Assembly: GCA_024434165.1 (NCBI GenBank)
Contig: QMIW01000001.1
Location: 124,001 to 188,000, forward strand
Source of the DNA: Chloroflexota bacterium
GTDB lineage: Bacteria; Chloroflexota; Anaerolineae; Anaerolineales; Villigracilaceae
Length of the DNA: 64,000 bases
Reading direction: 5' to 3'
Positions 34,156 to 43,695 of the stretch are shown piece after piece (positions within the stretch are counted from its first letter, which is position 1; each line of letters begins with the position of its first letter). A model generated the notes under the pieces. That model worked only from the letters and a program-made list of their open reading frames with translations, ran no database searches and was not told the DNA's origin. Made by a program: the position numbers and the translations under genes.

Positions 34156-37100
34156 ATGTTTCCCGGGTTGGGCATTAGCCTGTTCGTCGCTGGGCTGGTC
34201 ATTGTTGGATTAGCCTGGCTGACTCTGCGCATGCTGCCGAGGTCGCAGCGGGCGGCACAGGCGAACGAAATCCACCCGGTTTTCCCCGAAGCGACAAAAT
34301 CGAACGAAGCGGTCATTCTGCTCCAGCCCGGCGGACGGGTGGAGTATATGAGCGCGCAAGCCAGGTCTTATTTCGGCTTGCGTGAAAACGAGCCGTACGA
34401 TATCGAACGGCTCGCGCGTTACGTCCGCCCCTCAGACGACTTTCTGGATATATGCGCGCTCCCCGGCTCCAAGCGGGTTTCCATCGGCGGCAGGCTGGTG
34501 GAACTTGCCTCCTTTGAAGTGCCGGGCGCGTACCCGATGATGCTGGTCTCCCTGCGCAGCCGGGAGGGCGCGCTTGGGCTGGAAGAGGACGCCGGCGCAG
34601 GAAGCGAGATTCTGCGGCTTGCAACCGAGTTCAGCCAGGGCATCGCCACCAGCCTCGACCTGCACACCACCGTGCGCTCCATCCTGGACCACGTCAGCCG
34701 CCTCGTGCCTTCGGACGTTCTGGAGCTCAAATTGTGGAGCGAGGAACGCCGCGCGCTGGTGCCTTATCGCTTCCAGCAAAGCGGAAGCGGACGGGTGGTC
34801 ACGGCTTCGCTTTCGCAGTTTGGCAGCCTCACCCAGCGGCTGGCGGAACGCCGCGAACCCTTCATGCTGGGCAATGTGCGCGCCGAGTACGCCTCGAACG
34901 GCGAAATGCTTGCCATCCAATCCTATCTCGGCATCCCGCTGGTGGCGGGCGGCGAACTGGTGGGCACGCTCGAAGCGGGCCAGATGAACAGCGGCGCATT
35001 TGGGGCGCACGATCTCAACCTGCTGGTGTTGATCTCCGGGCAGGCGGCGGTCGCCATCCGCAATGCAAAACTGTATGAAGAGGAACAGAAACGCCGCGCC
35101 GAGTTGGCGGGTCTGGCAAACTTGAACCAGGCGCTGAGTTCCGTGCGCGATGTGCAGGATGTGTTCACGCGCCTGGTCGAAAGCGCCGCGCCGCTCTTTC
35201 AGGCGGAGATCATCGGCTTCATGCTTTTCGATGAAGACCGCCGCATCCTTGAAGGAAAAGTCCCGTTCCGCGGACTGCCCCCCCATGTAGTCGAAATCTA
35301 CCGCGCCTCCATCCTGCCGGAAAGCCCCGCCGAAAGAGTGCTTGCCAGCCAGCAAGCCATCATCACCATGAACGCCATGCAGGATGAACAATGGCGCGCG
35401 CTCGGTCTGGCGGATGTGGCAACCGCGGCAAGCCTGCGCGATAATGCGCTCATCCCGCTTCTTTCTTCGGGACGGATGCTCGGCTATTTTCAAGTGGGTC
35501 ATCACCACCGGGGTGTGATCTCCTTTACCACCGAAGAAGTGCGCCTGATGAACATCGTGGCGAACCAGGCAGCGGCGATCATCGAAAATGTTTTGCTCGT
35601 CCAGCAGGCGCGTGCCCGCGCCCTGCGCGCCGACGCCCTGCGCCGCATCGCCAGCCTTACCTCCTCATCCGCCGCGCTGGCAGAGATTCTCAAATACTCC
35701 GTGCAGGAACTTGCGCGTCTCTTCCAGGCGGATGCAGCGGCGATCTTCCTGCTGGATGAAACGCGCGGCGTCCTGCGCCTGAACCGTGAATCCACCTACG
35801 GAGTCTCTGAGGAGGTCAGCCGGGAGTTTCTCCAAATCCATGTGGAGGATGACAATTACCGCTTTACCGTTTCAGGCAGCCGGAAGCCTTTCCTCTCAGG
35901 GAGGCTCAGCATGGATCGGAGGGTTTTGCCCGCCTATCGGGCGTTGACCAATGCCCTGGCGGTCGAATCAGCCGTCGTCGTCCCGCTTGTGGCGCGTGAA
36001 CGCGGTCTCGGTGAATTGATGCTCGGAAGCCGCCGCATTGACCACTTCAATGCCTACGATCTTCAAATCGCCTCCACTGCGGCAGGGCAGATCGCAACGG
36101 CGATTGAATCTGCCGGCTTGCTCGCCCAAACGGATGACTCATTGCGCCGCCGCGTGGAACAGCTCTCCGCGGTTGCCCGCGCCGCCAGGGAATTTGGCGC
36201 TTCGCTGGATGTCCGGCAGTTATTGCAAACGCTTCACGACGAAGCGGTGCGGCTCTCCGGCGCGAACTGCGCCTCGGCGCTTCTGCTGGAGACGGGCGGC
36301 GCCCCCGAAGACATGCGCCCGCAGATGATCGTGGGCTGCCCGCGCCAGCCGGAACTCACCTCGGTGGAACGCACCGCCTTGAAACTGGGCGAGCCGCTTA
36401 CCGTCTCGGACTATATCCACGACGGGGTTCTCCCGCCGCACGAAGGTTCGCGCTCGGGCTTGATCGTCCCAATCTCCCATCAGGCGCGCGCCATCGGCGT
36501 AATCTCTCTGCACTCCAACTATTCCAATCATTTCTCCGCCGAAACCCGCGAACTCGCGCAAATGCTGGCTGCGCAGGCGGGCATTGCCATTCAAAATACC
36601 CAGCGGTACCAAGCCGAGAAACAGCGCAGCGAATTGATGCGCCGCCGCTCCGAGACGCTCATGCGCCTCACCGATGTCACCTACTCGATGGGGCACGACC
36701 AGCCGCTCGACCAGGCGCTGCAGATCATCGCGCGCGGCATCCGCGATGCGACCCCCTTCCGCGTGGTGCTCGTGAGCATCGTCGAGGTTGAAACCGGGTT
36801 GTTGAAGCGCATCAGCGCGGTGGGCGTTCCGCACGAGATGCTGAACGACCTGTTTTCCCGTAAACAGCCGTTGAACAGCGTCCGGCAATTGATGCGCCCG
36901 GAATTCAAAATCAGCCGCTCTTATTTCATCCCCGCCGACCAGACCCCCATCATCCCGCCGGACCTGCACAGCGTCACGCTGGATCTATCCGCGCCTGCGG
37001 TGAAGACCGCCAACATGTGGGACCCGAACGACTTCCTGATCATCCCGCTGGAGAACGCCGAGGGACAGATCGTCGGTCTCATCAGCCTGGATGACCCCTC

Positions 37101-40100
37101 GAACGGTCTGCGTCCCGATGTGGCAACGATTGAATCGGCGGAGATCTTCGCCTCCCAAGCCGCCCTGTTGATCGGCAACACCCTGCGCCAGAGCGAATTG
37201 CGCTCGCGTATTGACTCGCTTTCCGCCGCGCTGGAGCGCCAGCAAAAACTGCTGGATATGACCCAGAACGACCTGCCGGTGCTGCTCCGCAAAGACCTCG
37301 AACAGACCATCGCCCTGCACAACCTCGACCGCCGCGCCCAGCGCGTGCGCGCGGGGCTGGCGATCACCGAATCCGTCAGCCGCCAGCTGGATGCCTCCTC
37401 GGCGCTTCAGGCGCTTGGACGAGAGACGCTCACCCAACTCGGCATGTCGGTGGCGCTTGTCGCCGAGAACACGCCCGATGGACCGCACCTCCAGCATGTG
37501 ATGGGCAGCCTGCCGCGCGCCACGAACGTGGAAGCGCTGTTCGGGCAGCGCAACCCCCTGCGCGCCTGTTTGCAGACCGGCGTACCGATCCTCATCCCAA
37601 ACCTCGATGAAAACGACGAATGGCGCGACGCCACCCTGCTCACATCCCTGCGGGCGAAGGGCGTCATCTGTCTGCCCATCCTCGTGGAAAACAAACCCGT
37701 CGCCGCCATGCTCGCCGCCAGCCCGGAGCCGATGCCTTCCTTCACCGAGGAAGATATCCAGGTCTACACCCAGATCTCCCAGCAGACATCGCTCATCCTG
37801 CAAAACATCTCGCTCCTGAACCAGACCCGCCGCCGCCTGGACGAGGTGAACCTCCTGCTCGATTTCAGCCGCCAACTCTCCGGCATGGACGGCGACGCGA
37901 TTGTCAAATCCCTGCTGGATAGCGCGCGGCGCGTCATCCAGCATGCCCATGCCGGCGTGGTCCTGCTCTGGAACCCGAAGACCGAAATGCTTTCGCCGCG
38001 CGCCGTCTCCGGCTATGCCGATAACGAAAGCATGCTGCGCATCAACTACCGCGCCGGAGAAGCCCTGCCCGGCACCGCCTTCCTCAACCGCAAGGCGCGC
38101 CGCGTGGACGAGATCAATTTTGCGCGCGATTACAACCTGAGCGCCGAAAACCTCTCGCTGTACCGCCAGGCAACCGGCGGGCGTGTGCCGGTCTCCTGCC
38201 TGCTTGTGCCGATTCTCGCGCCCGACCAGACCCTCGGCTTGCTGGTGCTGGATAACTTCAACACCACCGGCGCCTTCCGCCCGGAGGATGAAACCCTGTT
38301 GATCTCGCTCGCCCAGCAGGTTGCCCTCTCGCTGGATAACCTGCGCCTCGTGCAGGCGACCCAGGAACGCGCCGGGCAGCTGCAAGCCCTCAACGACGCC
38401 TCGGTTTCCCTGACCTCGAGCCTGAGCAGCGACCAGTTGATCAATTCCCTGCTCGACCAGCTGCGGCCCATCCTGCCCTACGATACGGCCACGCTCTGGC
38501 TGCGCGAAAAGGACCGCCTGACCGTCGCCGCGACGCGCGGTTTTTCCGACGTCGAACAACGCCTCGGTCTGTCGGTTGCCGTCAGCGACAGCGCGCTTTT
38601 CAAGGAGATGGCGCAGTCGGGTCAGCCCATCCTCGTCAAGGACGTGCGCGAAGACCCGCGCTTCCCGCCGGTGGAGGCTCCGCGCCTTTCCTGGCTGGGC
38701 ATTCCGTTGATTTCAAAGGGTGAACTGGTCGGCGTGATTGCCGTGGAAAAATGGCAGGCAAACTACTACACCCGCGAACAAATTCAAGTAGGCTTGACCT
38801 TCGCCAGCCAATCCGCGGTTTCGCTGGATAACTCGCGCCTGTACGAAGACAGCGTGAAGCGCGCCACCGAATTGGACCAGCGTTCCCATCGTCTGACCGC
38901 CGTCAACCGCTTCACCTCCGCCTTGACCCGCTCGCTGGATACCGAACAGATTTTGAGCCTCACCGCCGAGGAGTTGTACCGCGGCTTGAACGCGAAGCGC
39001 GTCTCTGTTGTGACCTTTGAGCGCGGTCAGGCATACTGGAAGATTGCCGTCCCCCGCATTCGCGCCAAACTCCCGCGCATCCTGCCGGATGCGCCCATCT
39101 TCAGCCGCTTGCGCGAGTCGCTCGGCATCTTCAACACCGACGATGTCCGCAGCGAGCCGGACCTGACATCCCTGCTCGACATGTTCGGCGAAAGCGCCAC
39201 CGCGCTGCTCATCCTGCCCATCGTCAGCGGGCAGACGCTTACCGCCCTGCTGTTCGCTCAAATGACGGGCGATGCGCGTTTCGGCATCAACGAACTCGAA
39301 GTGGCGCGCACCATCACCAATCAAGCCACCATCGCCATGGAAAACGCCCGCCTGTACCAATCCTCCGTCCGCACGGCGGCGCGCTTTGCCATCCTCAACG
39401 AGACCAGCTCGCTGGTCAGCGCAAGCCTGAACCCGGAGGAGATCTACGTTTCCGTTCACAAGGCGGCGGAGCGGCTCATGCCGCTGGATTCCTTTGCCAT
39501 CACCCTGCTGGATCAGGAGACGAACGAGATCGAACCGGTCTATCTGTTCGACAAGGGCAGGCGGGTGTTCGCCCAGCGCATTCCGTTCGGGCAGGGCTTG
39601 AGCAGCGAAGTGATTCGCTCCGGCAGGAGCATCCTGGCTTCCAGTTCCGAAGAGATGAACCGCCTGGGGACGGTGCGCGCAGGCGACGGCGACGAGACGC
39701 AGTCGCTGGTGGCTGTTCCCATGATCGTAGGCGGCAGGGCGCTGGGCATGCTCTCGGCGCAAAGTTACCAGCCCGGCGTCTACAGCGAAGAGGATATGCA
39801 AATCCTCGGCACGCTGGCAAACCAGGCCATCGTCGCCATCCAGAACGGACGCCTCTTCAAGGAGACCCAAACGCTCGCTTCCGAACTCGAAGCGCGCGTG
39901 GCGGAACGCACGGCGCAGTTGCAGCGCGAACAGCAGAACACCGAGACCCTCCTGCGCATCCTCACGGAAGTTTCCTCCAGCCTCGACCTCGACCGCACCC
40001 TGAACCGTACATTGTCATTGCTGAACGACACCATCGGTGCGGAACAGGGTACCATCTTGCTGGTGAACCCGGAGGACAACCTCCTGCATTACCGCGCCGG

Positions 40101-41565
40101 GTACGGCTATCTTTCGGACCGGTCTGCCAGCCCGAACCGCGCCGGTTTCACCTTGAAGATCGGCGAAGGTCTTGCCGGTTGGGTGGTGAAAAACCGCGAA
40201 GCGGTTTTGATCCATGATCTGTACCAGGATCCGCGCTGGGTGCGCAACCCCGCCGCCGGGCAGGACCATCGCAGCGCGATTGCCGTGCCCATGATGGTGG
40301 GCGAGGATGTGATCGGCGTTCTCATGGTCTTCCAGCGTATGGCGAACTTCTTCAGCGCGGAAATGCTCAACCTCGTCAAGGCGATTGCCAGCCAGGTGGC
40401 GGTGGCGATCAACAATGCCCGCCTCTACGAATTGATCCGCGACCAGGCGGAGCGCCTCGGCTTGATGCTCCGCAAGGAGCAGGTGGAAGCCAGCCGCCAG
40501 CAGTCCATCCTCGAAGCGGTGGCGGATGGCGTGCTCGTCACCGGCGTGGATAACCGCATCACCTTCGTAAACTCCTCCGCCGCCAGAATCCTCGGCGTGG
40601 AGGAAGCCCGCCTGCTTGGCAACTCGCTGGAAGGTTTTGCAGGCTTGTTCGGAAAATCCGCCGCGGCGTGGACGGCGACCATCCGCAATTGGTCCGACGA
40701 TCCCTCCACGTACAAGCCGAGCCAGCTTTACGCCGAACAGTTGGAACTGGAGAACGGGCGTATCGTGCTCGTCCACCTGGCGCCGGTCATCCATCAAAGG
40801 GATTTTCTGGGTACGGTCTCCATCTTCCGCGACATCACCCGCGAAGTCGAAGTGGACCGCCTCAAGTCCGAATTTGTGGCGACGGTCAGTCACGAACTGC
40901 GCACGCCCATGACCGCGATCAAAGGCTACGTGGACATCCTCACCATGGGCGCAGCGGGACCGCTGAACGAAAACCAGGTGCATTTCCTCGATGTGGTGCG
41001 TAATAACATCGAACGTCTCAACATCCTGGTGAGTGACCTGTTGGATATTTCCCGCATCGAATCCGGACGGGTTGTCCTCGAACAACAGCCAGTCAACCTG
41101 CATGAGATCGCCGAGGAAGTCGTTGCCGAAACCCTGCGGCGTTCGCAGACCGAGAACAAACCCATCGCGTTGTCCCTCGAGTCGCAAAAGAACCTGCCGC
41201 TTGTCATAGGCGATAACGGGCGCGTGCGCCAGATCCTCAGCAACCTGGTCAACAACGCCTTTAATTACACGCCCGAAAACGGCACCATTCGCGTCAACAT
41301 CCACCAGGAAAATGGCGAGGTGCAGGTGGATGTGGAGGATAACGGCATCGGCGTCAAGCCCGAAGACCAGGCGCGCCTCTTCGACCGCTTCTTCCGCGGC
41401 GAACACCCGCTTGTGCTTGCCACCCCCGGGACCGGGCTGGGTTTGCCCATCGTCCGCCAGTTGGTGGAGATGCACAAGGGACGCATTTGGATGAGAAGCA
41501 CAGGTGTGCCGGGCGAGGGCAGCATGTTTTCCTTCACCCTGCCCATCTACAATAACGGAGAATAA
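34156..41565 (+). CDS. Giant multi-GAF sensor histidine kinase
   Basis: 2469 residues. One N-terminal membrane helix (5-25), a PAS-like region (about 45-130), then about eleven successive GAF domains (roughly 155-2105, about 175 residues each, every one ending in an ANQAAxAIxNARLY-type helix), a PAS domain (2115-2230), HisKA with phospho-acceptor His2246 (VSHELRTPMTAIKGY) and HATPase_c (N box NAFNYTP, G1 DNGIGV, G2 GTGLGLP). The gene is unbroken. Many GAFs suggest integration of several small ligands or oligomer contacts; none has the Cys of a bilin site that I can see. The CheY-like gene begins at the next base after the stop. Start at 34156 chosen over an out-of-context upstream codon. Confidence 0.94.
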   Translation: MFPGLGISLFVAGLVIVGLAWLTLRMLPRSQRAAQANEIHPVFPEATKSNEAVILLQPGGRVEYMSAQARSYFGLRENEPYDIERLARYVRPSDDFLDICALPGSKRVSIGGRLVELASFEVPGAYPMMLVSLRSREGALGLEEDAGAGSEILRLATEFSQGIATSLDLHTTVRSILDHVSRLVPSDVLELKLWSEERRALVPYRFQQSGSGRVVTASLSQFGSLTQRLAERREPFMLGNVRAEYASNGEMLAIQSYLGIPLVAGGELVGTLEAGQMNSGAFGAHDLNLLVLISGQAAVAIRNAKLYEEEQKRRAELAGLANLNQALSSVRDVQDVFTRLVESAAPLFQAEIIGFMLFDEDRRILEGKVPFRGLPPHVVEIYRASILPESPAERVLASQQAIITMNAMQDEQWRALGLADVATAASLRDNALIPLLSSGRMLGYFQVGHHHRGVISFTTEEVRLMNIVANQAAAIIENVLLVQQARARALRADALRRIASLTSSSAALAEILKYSVQELARLFQADAAAIFLLDETRGVLRLNRESTYGVSEEVSREFLQIHVEDDNYRFTVSGSRKPFLSGRLSMDRRVLPAYRALTNALAVESAVVVPLVARERGLGELMLGSRRIDHFNAYDLQIASTAAGQIATAIESAGLLAQTDDSLRRRVEQLSAVARAAREFGASLDVRQLLQTLHDEAVRLSGANCASALLLETGGAPEDMRPQMIVGCPRQPELTSVERTALKLGEPLTVSDYIHDGVLPPHEGSRSGLIVPISHQARAIGVISLHSNYSNHFSAETRELAQMLAAQAGIAIQNTQRYQAEKQRSELMRRRSETLMRLTDVTYSMGHDQPLDQALQIIARGIRDATPFRVVLVSIVEVETGLLKRISAVGVPHEMLNDLFSRKQPLNSVRQLMRPEFKISRSYFIPADQTPIIPPDLHSVTLDLSAPAVKTANMWDPNDFLIIPLENAEGQIVGLISLDDPSNGLRPDVATIESAEIFASQAALLIGNTLRQSELRSRIDSLSAALERQQKLLDMTQNDLPVLLRKDLEQTIALHNLDRRAQRVRAGLAITESVSRQLDASSALQALGRETLTQLGMSVALVAENTPDGPHLQHVMGSLPRATNVEALFGQRNPLRACLQTGVPILIPNLDENDEWRDATLLTSLRAKGVICLPILVENKPVAAMLAASPEPMPSFTEEDIQVYTQISQQTSLILQNISLLNQTRRRLDEVNLLLDFSRQLSGMDGDAIVKSLLDSARRVIQHAHAGVVLLWNPKTEMLSPRAVSGYADNESMLRINYRAGEALPGTAFLNRKARRVDEINFARDYNLSAENLSLYRQATGGRVPVSCLLVPILAPDQTLGLLVLDNFNTTGAFRPEDETLLISLAQQVALSLDNLRLVQATQERAGQLQALNDASVSLTSSLSSDQLINSLLDQLRPILPYDTATLWLREKDRLTVAATRGFSDVEQRLGLSVAVSDSALFKEMAQSGQPILVKDVREDPRFPPVEAPRLSWLGIPLISKGELVGVIAVEKWQANYYTREQIQVGLTFASQSAVSLDNSRLYEDSVKRATELDQRSHRLTAVNRFTSALTRSLDTEQILSLTAEELYRGLNAKRVSVVTFERGQAYWKIAVPRIRAKLPRILPDAPIFSRLRESLGIFNTDDVRSEPDLTSLLDMFGESATALLILPIVSGQTLTALLFAQMTGDARFGINELEVARTITNQATIAMENARLYQSSVRTAARFAILNETSSLVSASLNPEEIYVSVHKAAERLMPLDSFAITLLDQETNEIEPVYLFDKGRRVFAQRIPFGQGLSSEVIRSGRSILASSSEEMNRLGTVRAGDGDETQSLVAVPMIVGGRALGMLSAQSYQPGVYSEEDMQILGTLANQAIVAIQNGRLFKETQTLASELEARVAERTAQLQREQQNTETLLRILTEVSSSLDLDRTLNRTLSLLNDTIGAEQGTILLVNPEDNLLHYRAGYGYLSDRSASPNRAGFTLKIGEGLAGWVVKNREAVLIHDLYQDPRWVRNPAAGQDHRSAIAVPMMVGEDVIGVLMVFQRMANFFSAEMLNLVKAIASQVAVAINNARLYELIRDQAERLGLMLRKEQVEASRQQSILEAVADGVLVTGVDNRITFVNSSAARILGVEEARLLGNSLEGFAGLFGKSAAAWTATIRNWSDDPSTYKPSQLYAEQLELENGRIVLVHLAPVIHQRDFLGTVSIFRDITREVEVDRLKSEFVATVSHELRTPMTAIKGYVDILTMGAAGPLNENQVHFLDVVRNNIERLNILVSDLLDISRIESGRVVLEQQPVNLHEIAEEVVAETLRRSQTENKPIALSLESQKNLPLVIGDNGRVRQILSNLVNNAFNYTPENGTIRVNIHQENGEVQVDVEDNGIGVKPEDQARLFDRFFRGEHPLVLATPGTGLGLPIVRQLVEMHKGRIWMRSTGVPGEGSMFSFTLPIYNNGE

Positions 41566-41940
41566 ATGGCGAGAATTTTGATTGCAGAAGACGAACCCGA
41601 TATCCGCGAACTGGTTGCTTTTACCCTGCGGTTTGCAGGGCATGAGGTTGTCACCACCTCGAACGGGGAGGAGGCGCTCCATCAGGCAGGCCTGGTCGTA
41701 CCCGACCTCATCCTCATGGATGTGCGCATGCCCAAGATGACGGGCTACGACGCCTGCCGCGCCATGAAAGCCGACTCCGCCCTCAAGGATATTCCTGTGG
41801 TGTTCCTCTCCGCCAAGGGGCAGGATGCCGAAATTCAAACCGGTTTGGATGCGGGCGCGGAGGAATACCTGCTCAAACCCTTCGCTCCCGACCAACTGGT
41901 GGAACGCGTGCGCGCCATCCTCGGAAAGTTTGGAAAATAA
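41566..41940 (+). CDS. CheY-like response regulator
   Basis: 124 residues, one receiver domain: IAEDEPDI, Asp52 (LILMDVRMPKMTG), LSAKG and Lys in YLLKPFAPDQL. No output domain, so it relays or titrates phosphate from the giant kinase, whose stop codon it directly follows. Confidence 0.95.
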   Translation: MARILIAEDEPDIRELVAFTLRFAGHEVVTTSNGEEALHQAGLVVPDLILMDVRMPKMTGYDACRAMKADSALKDIPVVFLSAKGQDAEIQTGLDAGAEEYLLKPFAPDQLVERVRAILGKFGK

Positions 41941-41946
41941 CCCTCA

Positions 41947-42735
41947 ATGAGCGCAATCATTCTCGACGGTTCGATGGTGCATTATGAGGCGTTGGGGCGC
42001 GGACGCCCCATCATCTTCCTGCACGGCTGGGTCGGCTCATGGCGCTATTGGATCAACGCCATGCAGGTCGCATCCACATCGTTCCGCGCCTATGCGCTCG
42101 ACCTCTACGGCTTCGGCGACACCATCCGCGACCCCATGCGTTACCCGCTCGAAAAACAGGCGGAACTCATCCACGGCTTCCTGGAAGAAATGGGCATCGG
42201 CAAGGTGGCAATCGTCGGTCACGACCTGGGCGCGCTGGTTGGTTTCAACTTCATCAAGAAATGGCACGCCAGCGTAGACCGCATGATGGTCGTCAACTGC
42301 CCGATGGAATACGATACGGTCAATGCCCGGATGCGGACCGCTCCCGCCACAGAACTTGCCGAGTGGCTGACCGGACGCGTCCCCGAAGCCATGTCTGCCC
42401 TCGCAGACGCCTCCAAAGTGGACCCGAAAGCGGTTGCCGCTTCGATGGAGAGTCTCCAGGCGGATAACTTGTTCCCCAGCGTCCGCAACCTCGGCGTTCC
42501 CTGTCTGTTCGTCTACGGGGCGAACAACCCCGCCATCACCCTGCCCACGCAGGAACGGGTGGACGCCCTGCCCATGCACATGCACCAAATCAACCTCGAA
42601 GGCGCGGGTCACTTCCCCATGCTCGATAACCCTCCGCAGTTCAACCGTCTGCTGACGGACTTCCTTGCCCTCGACTCCGGGGTCAGCCCCAGGGAATTGC
42701 AGCTCAAGGAAGAATGGAAACGCCGCGTGCGTTAG
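41947..42735 (+). CDS. Alpha/beta hydrolase with Asp nucleophile
   Basis: 262 residues. Paralogue of the hydrolase at 29320 (VHYEALGRGRPIIFLHGWVGSW against VHYEVYGRGRPVILLHGWLG). The nucleophile elbow is GHDLG with Asp93, as in epoxide hydrolases and haloalkane dehalogenases; His in GAGHFPM, acid in YGANNPAIT is less clear. Last gene of the signalling island. Substrate unknown. Confidence 0.9.
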   Translation: MSAIILDGSMVHYEALGRGRPIIFLHGWVGSWRYWINAMQVASTSFRAYALDLYGFGDTIRDPMRYPLEKQAELIHGFLEEMGIGKVAIVGHDLGALVGFNFIKKWHASVDRMMVVNCPMEYDTVNARMRTAPATELAEWLTGRVPEAMSALADASKVDPKAVAASMESLQADNLFPSVRNLGVPCLFVYGANNPAITLPTQERVDALPMHMHQINLEGAGHFPMLDNPPQFNRLLTDFLALDSGVSPRELQLKEEWKRRVR

Positions 42736-42842
42736 TGCCGCAAAACTTATTTTGCGGTACTTTTCAGGCTCAAGCCGCCGTCCCCGGCGGCGATTTTATT
42801 ACTTGACATTCCATTCCCACCGTCCTATACTCTGAAACACAA

Positions 42843-42937
42843 CCGAACGGGGAGTCCCGCAAGACGGGACTGAGAGGAGCGTGAACGCGCTCGACCCGCA
42901 TCACCTGATCTGGTTCATGCCAGCGGAGGGATTCTCG
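42843..42937 (+). ncRNA. TPP riboswitch (THI element)
   Basis: Core segments GGGGAGTCCCGC, CTGAGAGG, GAACGCGCTCGACCC, ACCTGATCTGGTTCATGCCA, GCGGAGGGA occur in the TPP-aptamer order. A terminator follows at 42951, so thiamine pyrophosphate should turn transcription off. Confidence 0.96.
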
Positions 42938-42950
42938 AATACATTCGCCA

Positions 42951-42981
42951 ACATCCTCCGCTGTGGAGGATGTTTTTGTTT
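42951..42981 (+). terminator. TPP riboswitch terminator
   Basis: ACATCCTCC / GGAGGATGT with a GCTGT loop and TTTTGTTT tail. Confidence 0.9.
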
Positions 42982-43018
42982 AACCTTTGTGTACCTTCGT
43001 GATCCTTTGTGGTGAAAA

Positions 43019-43654
43019 ATGCGTATTATCATCTTTGCCAACGGCAGCCTGCCCGACCTCGAAAAAGCCCGCGCCCTCCTCCGTCCCGACGACTTCATCC
43101 TCTGCGCGGACGGCGGCACACGTCACGCCCTTGCCCTGGGACTCACCCCCAATCTCATCATTGGTGATTTGGATTCAACGACCTTAGACCTTCGACCTTT
43201 GACCCAAAAAGGAATGCAAGTCATCCGACATCCAGCCGACAAAAACGAAACCGACCTCGAACTCGCCATTGAACACGCACTCACCCTTAACCCGAATCAA
43301 ATTCTTATTCTTGCCGCCCTCGGCGGTCGTATGGACCAGACCCTCGCCAACATTTCATTACTCGGTAACTCGTCCCTCGTTACTCGTAACTTGAGAATCA
43401 CCGACGGTGTGGAAGAACTCTTCTTTTGCCGCGATCAGGTCCAGGTCGAAGGAAGAAGCGGAGACATCGTCTCACTCATTCCCTGGCAGGGCGAAGTGAC
43501 CGGCGTCTTCACCGAAAACCTGCGCTGGCATCTTCATCACGAAACGTTATACCCCGATAAAACGCGCGGCATCAGCAACGAAATGACCGCCGATGTTGCC
43601 ACGGTTTCAATCACGAGCGGATTACTGCTCATCATTCACACCACTGGTAACTGA
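43019..43654 (+). CDS. thiN: Thiamine pyrophosphokinase
   Basis: 211 residues. Family motifs CADGGTRHAL, NLIIGDLDST, HPADKNETDLELAIEHAL and LGGRMDQTLANI are all present. The enzyme makes TPP from thiamine and ATP. The protein carries two extra segments translated from heptamer arrays: after GDLDS (43179-43206) and after NISLLG (43357-43398). The gene is first behind the TPP riboswitch, followed by the thiamine transporter genes. Confidence 0.96.
   Translation: MRIIIFANGSLPDLEKARALLRPDDFILCADGGTRHALALGLTPNLIIGDLDSTTLDLRPLTQKGMQVIRHPADKNETDLELAIEHALTLNPNQILILAALGGRMDQTLANISLLGNSSLVTRNLRITDGVEELFFCRDQVQVEGRSGDIVSLIPWQGEVTGVFTENLRWHLHHETLYPDKTRGISNEMTADVATVSITSGLLLIIHTTGN
43179..43206 (+). repeat. 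Heptamer array inside thiN
   Basis: CGACCTT, AGACCTT, CGACCTT, TGACCCA. Four in-register units, translated in thiN. Confidence 0.8.
43357..43398 (+). repeat. Heptamer array inside thiN, second
   Basis: ATTACTC, GGTAACT, CGTCCCT, CGTTACT, CGTAACT, TGAGAAT. Six units in frame with the gene. Confidence 0.8.
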
Positions 43655-43683
43655 TTACTGATTACTGGTTACTGGTTACTAAA
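43642..43683 (+). repeat. Heptamer array between thiN and thiB
   Basis: CACTGGT, AACTGAT, TACTGAT, TACTGGT, TACTGGT, TACTAAA; it covers the thiN stop region and the spacer. Confidence 0.88.
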
Positions 43684-43695
43684 AAAGGAACACAC

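Noticed and set aside
36985-38559. Minus-strand 524-codon open frame
   Set aside because: Antisense shadow within the giant kinase.
43642-43683. Possible CRISPR-like repeat
   Set aside because: Seven-base tandem units with no spacers and no cas genes; these are simple tandem arrays.
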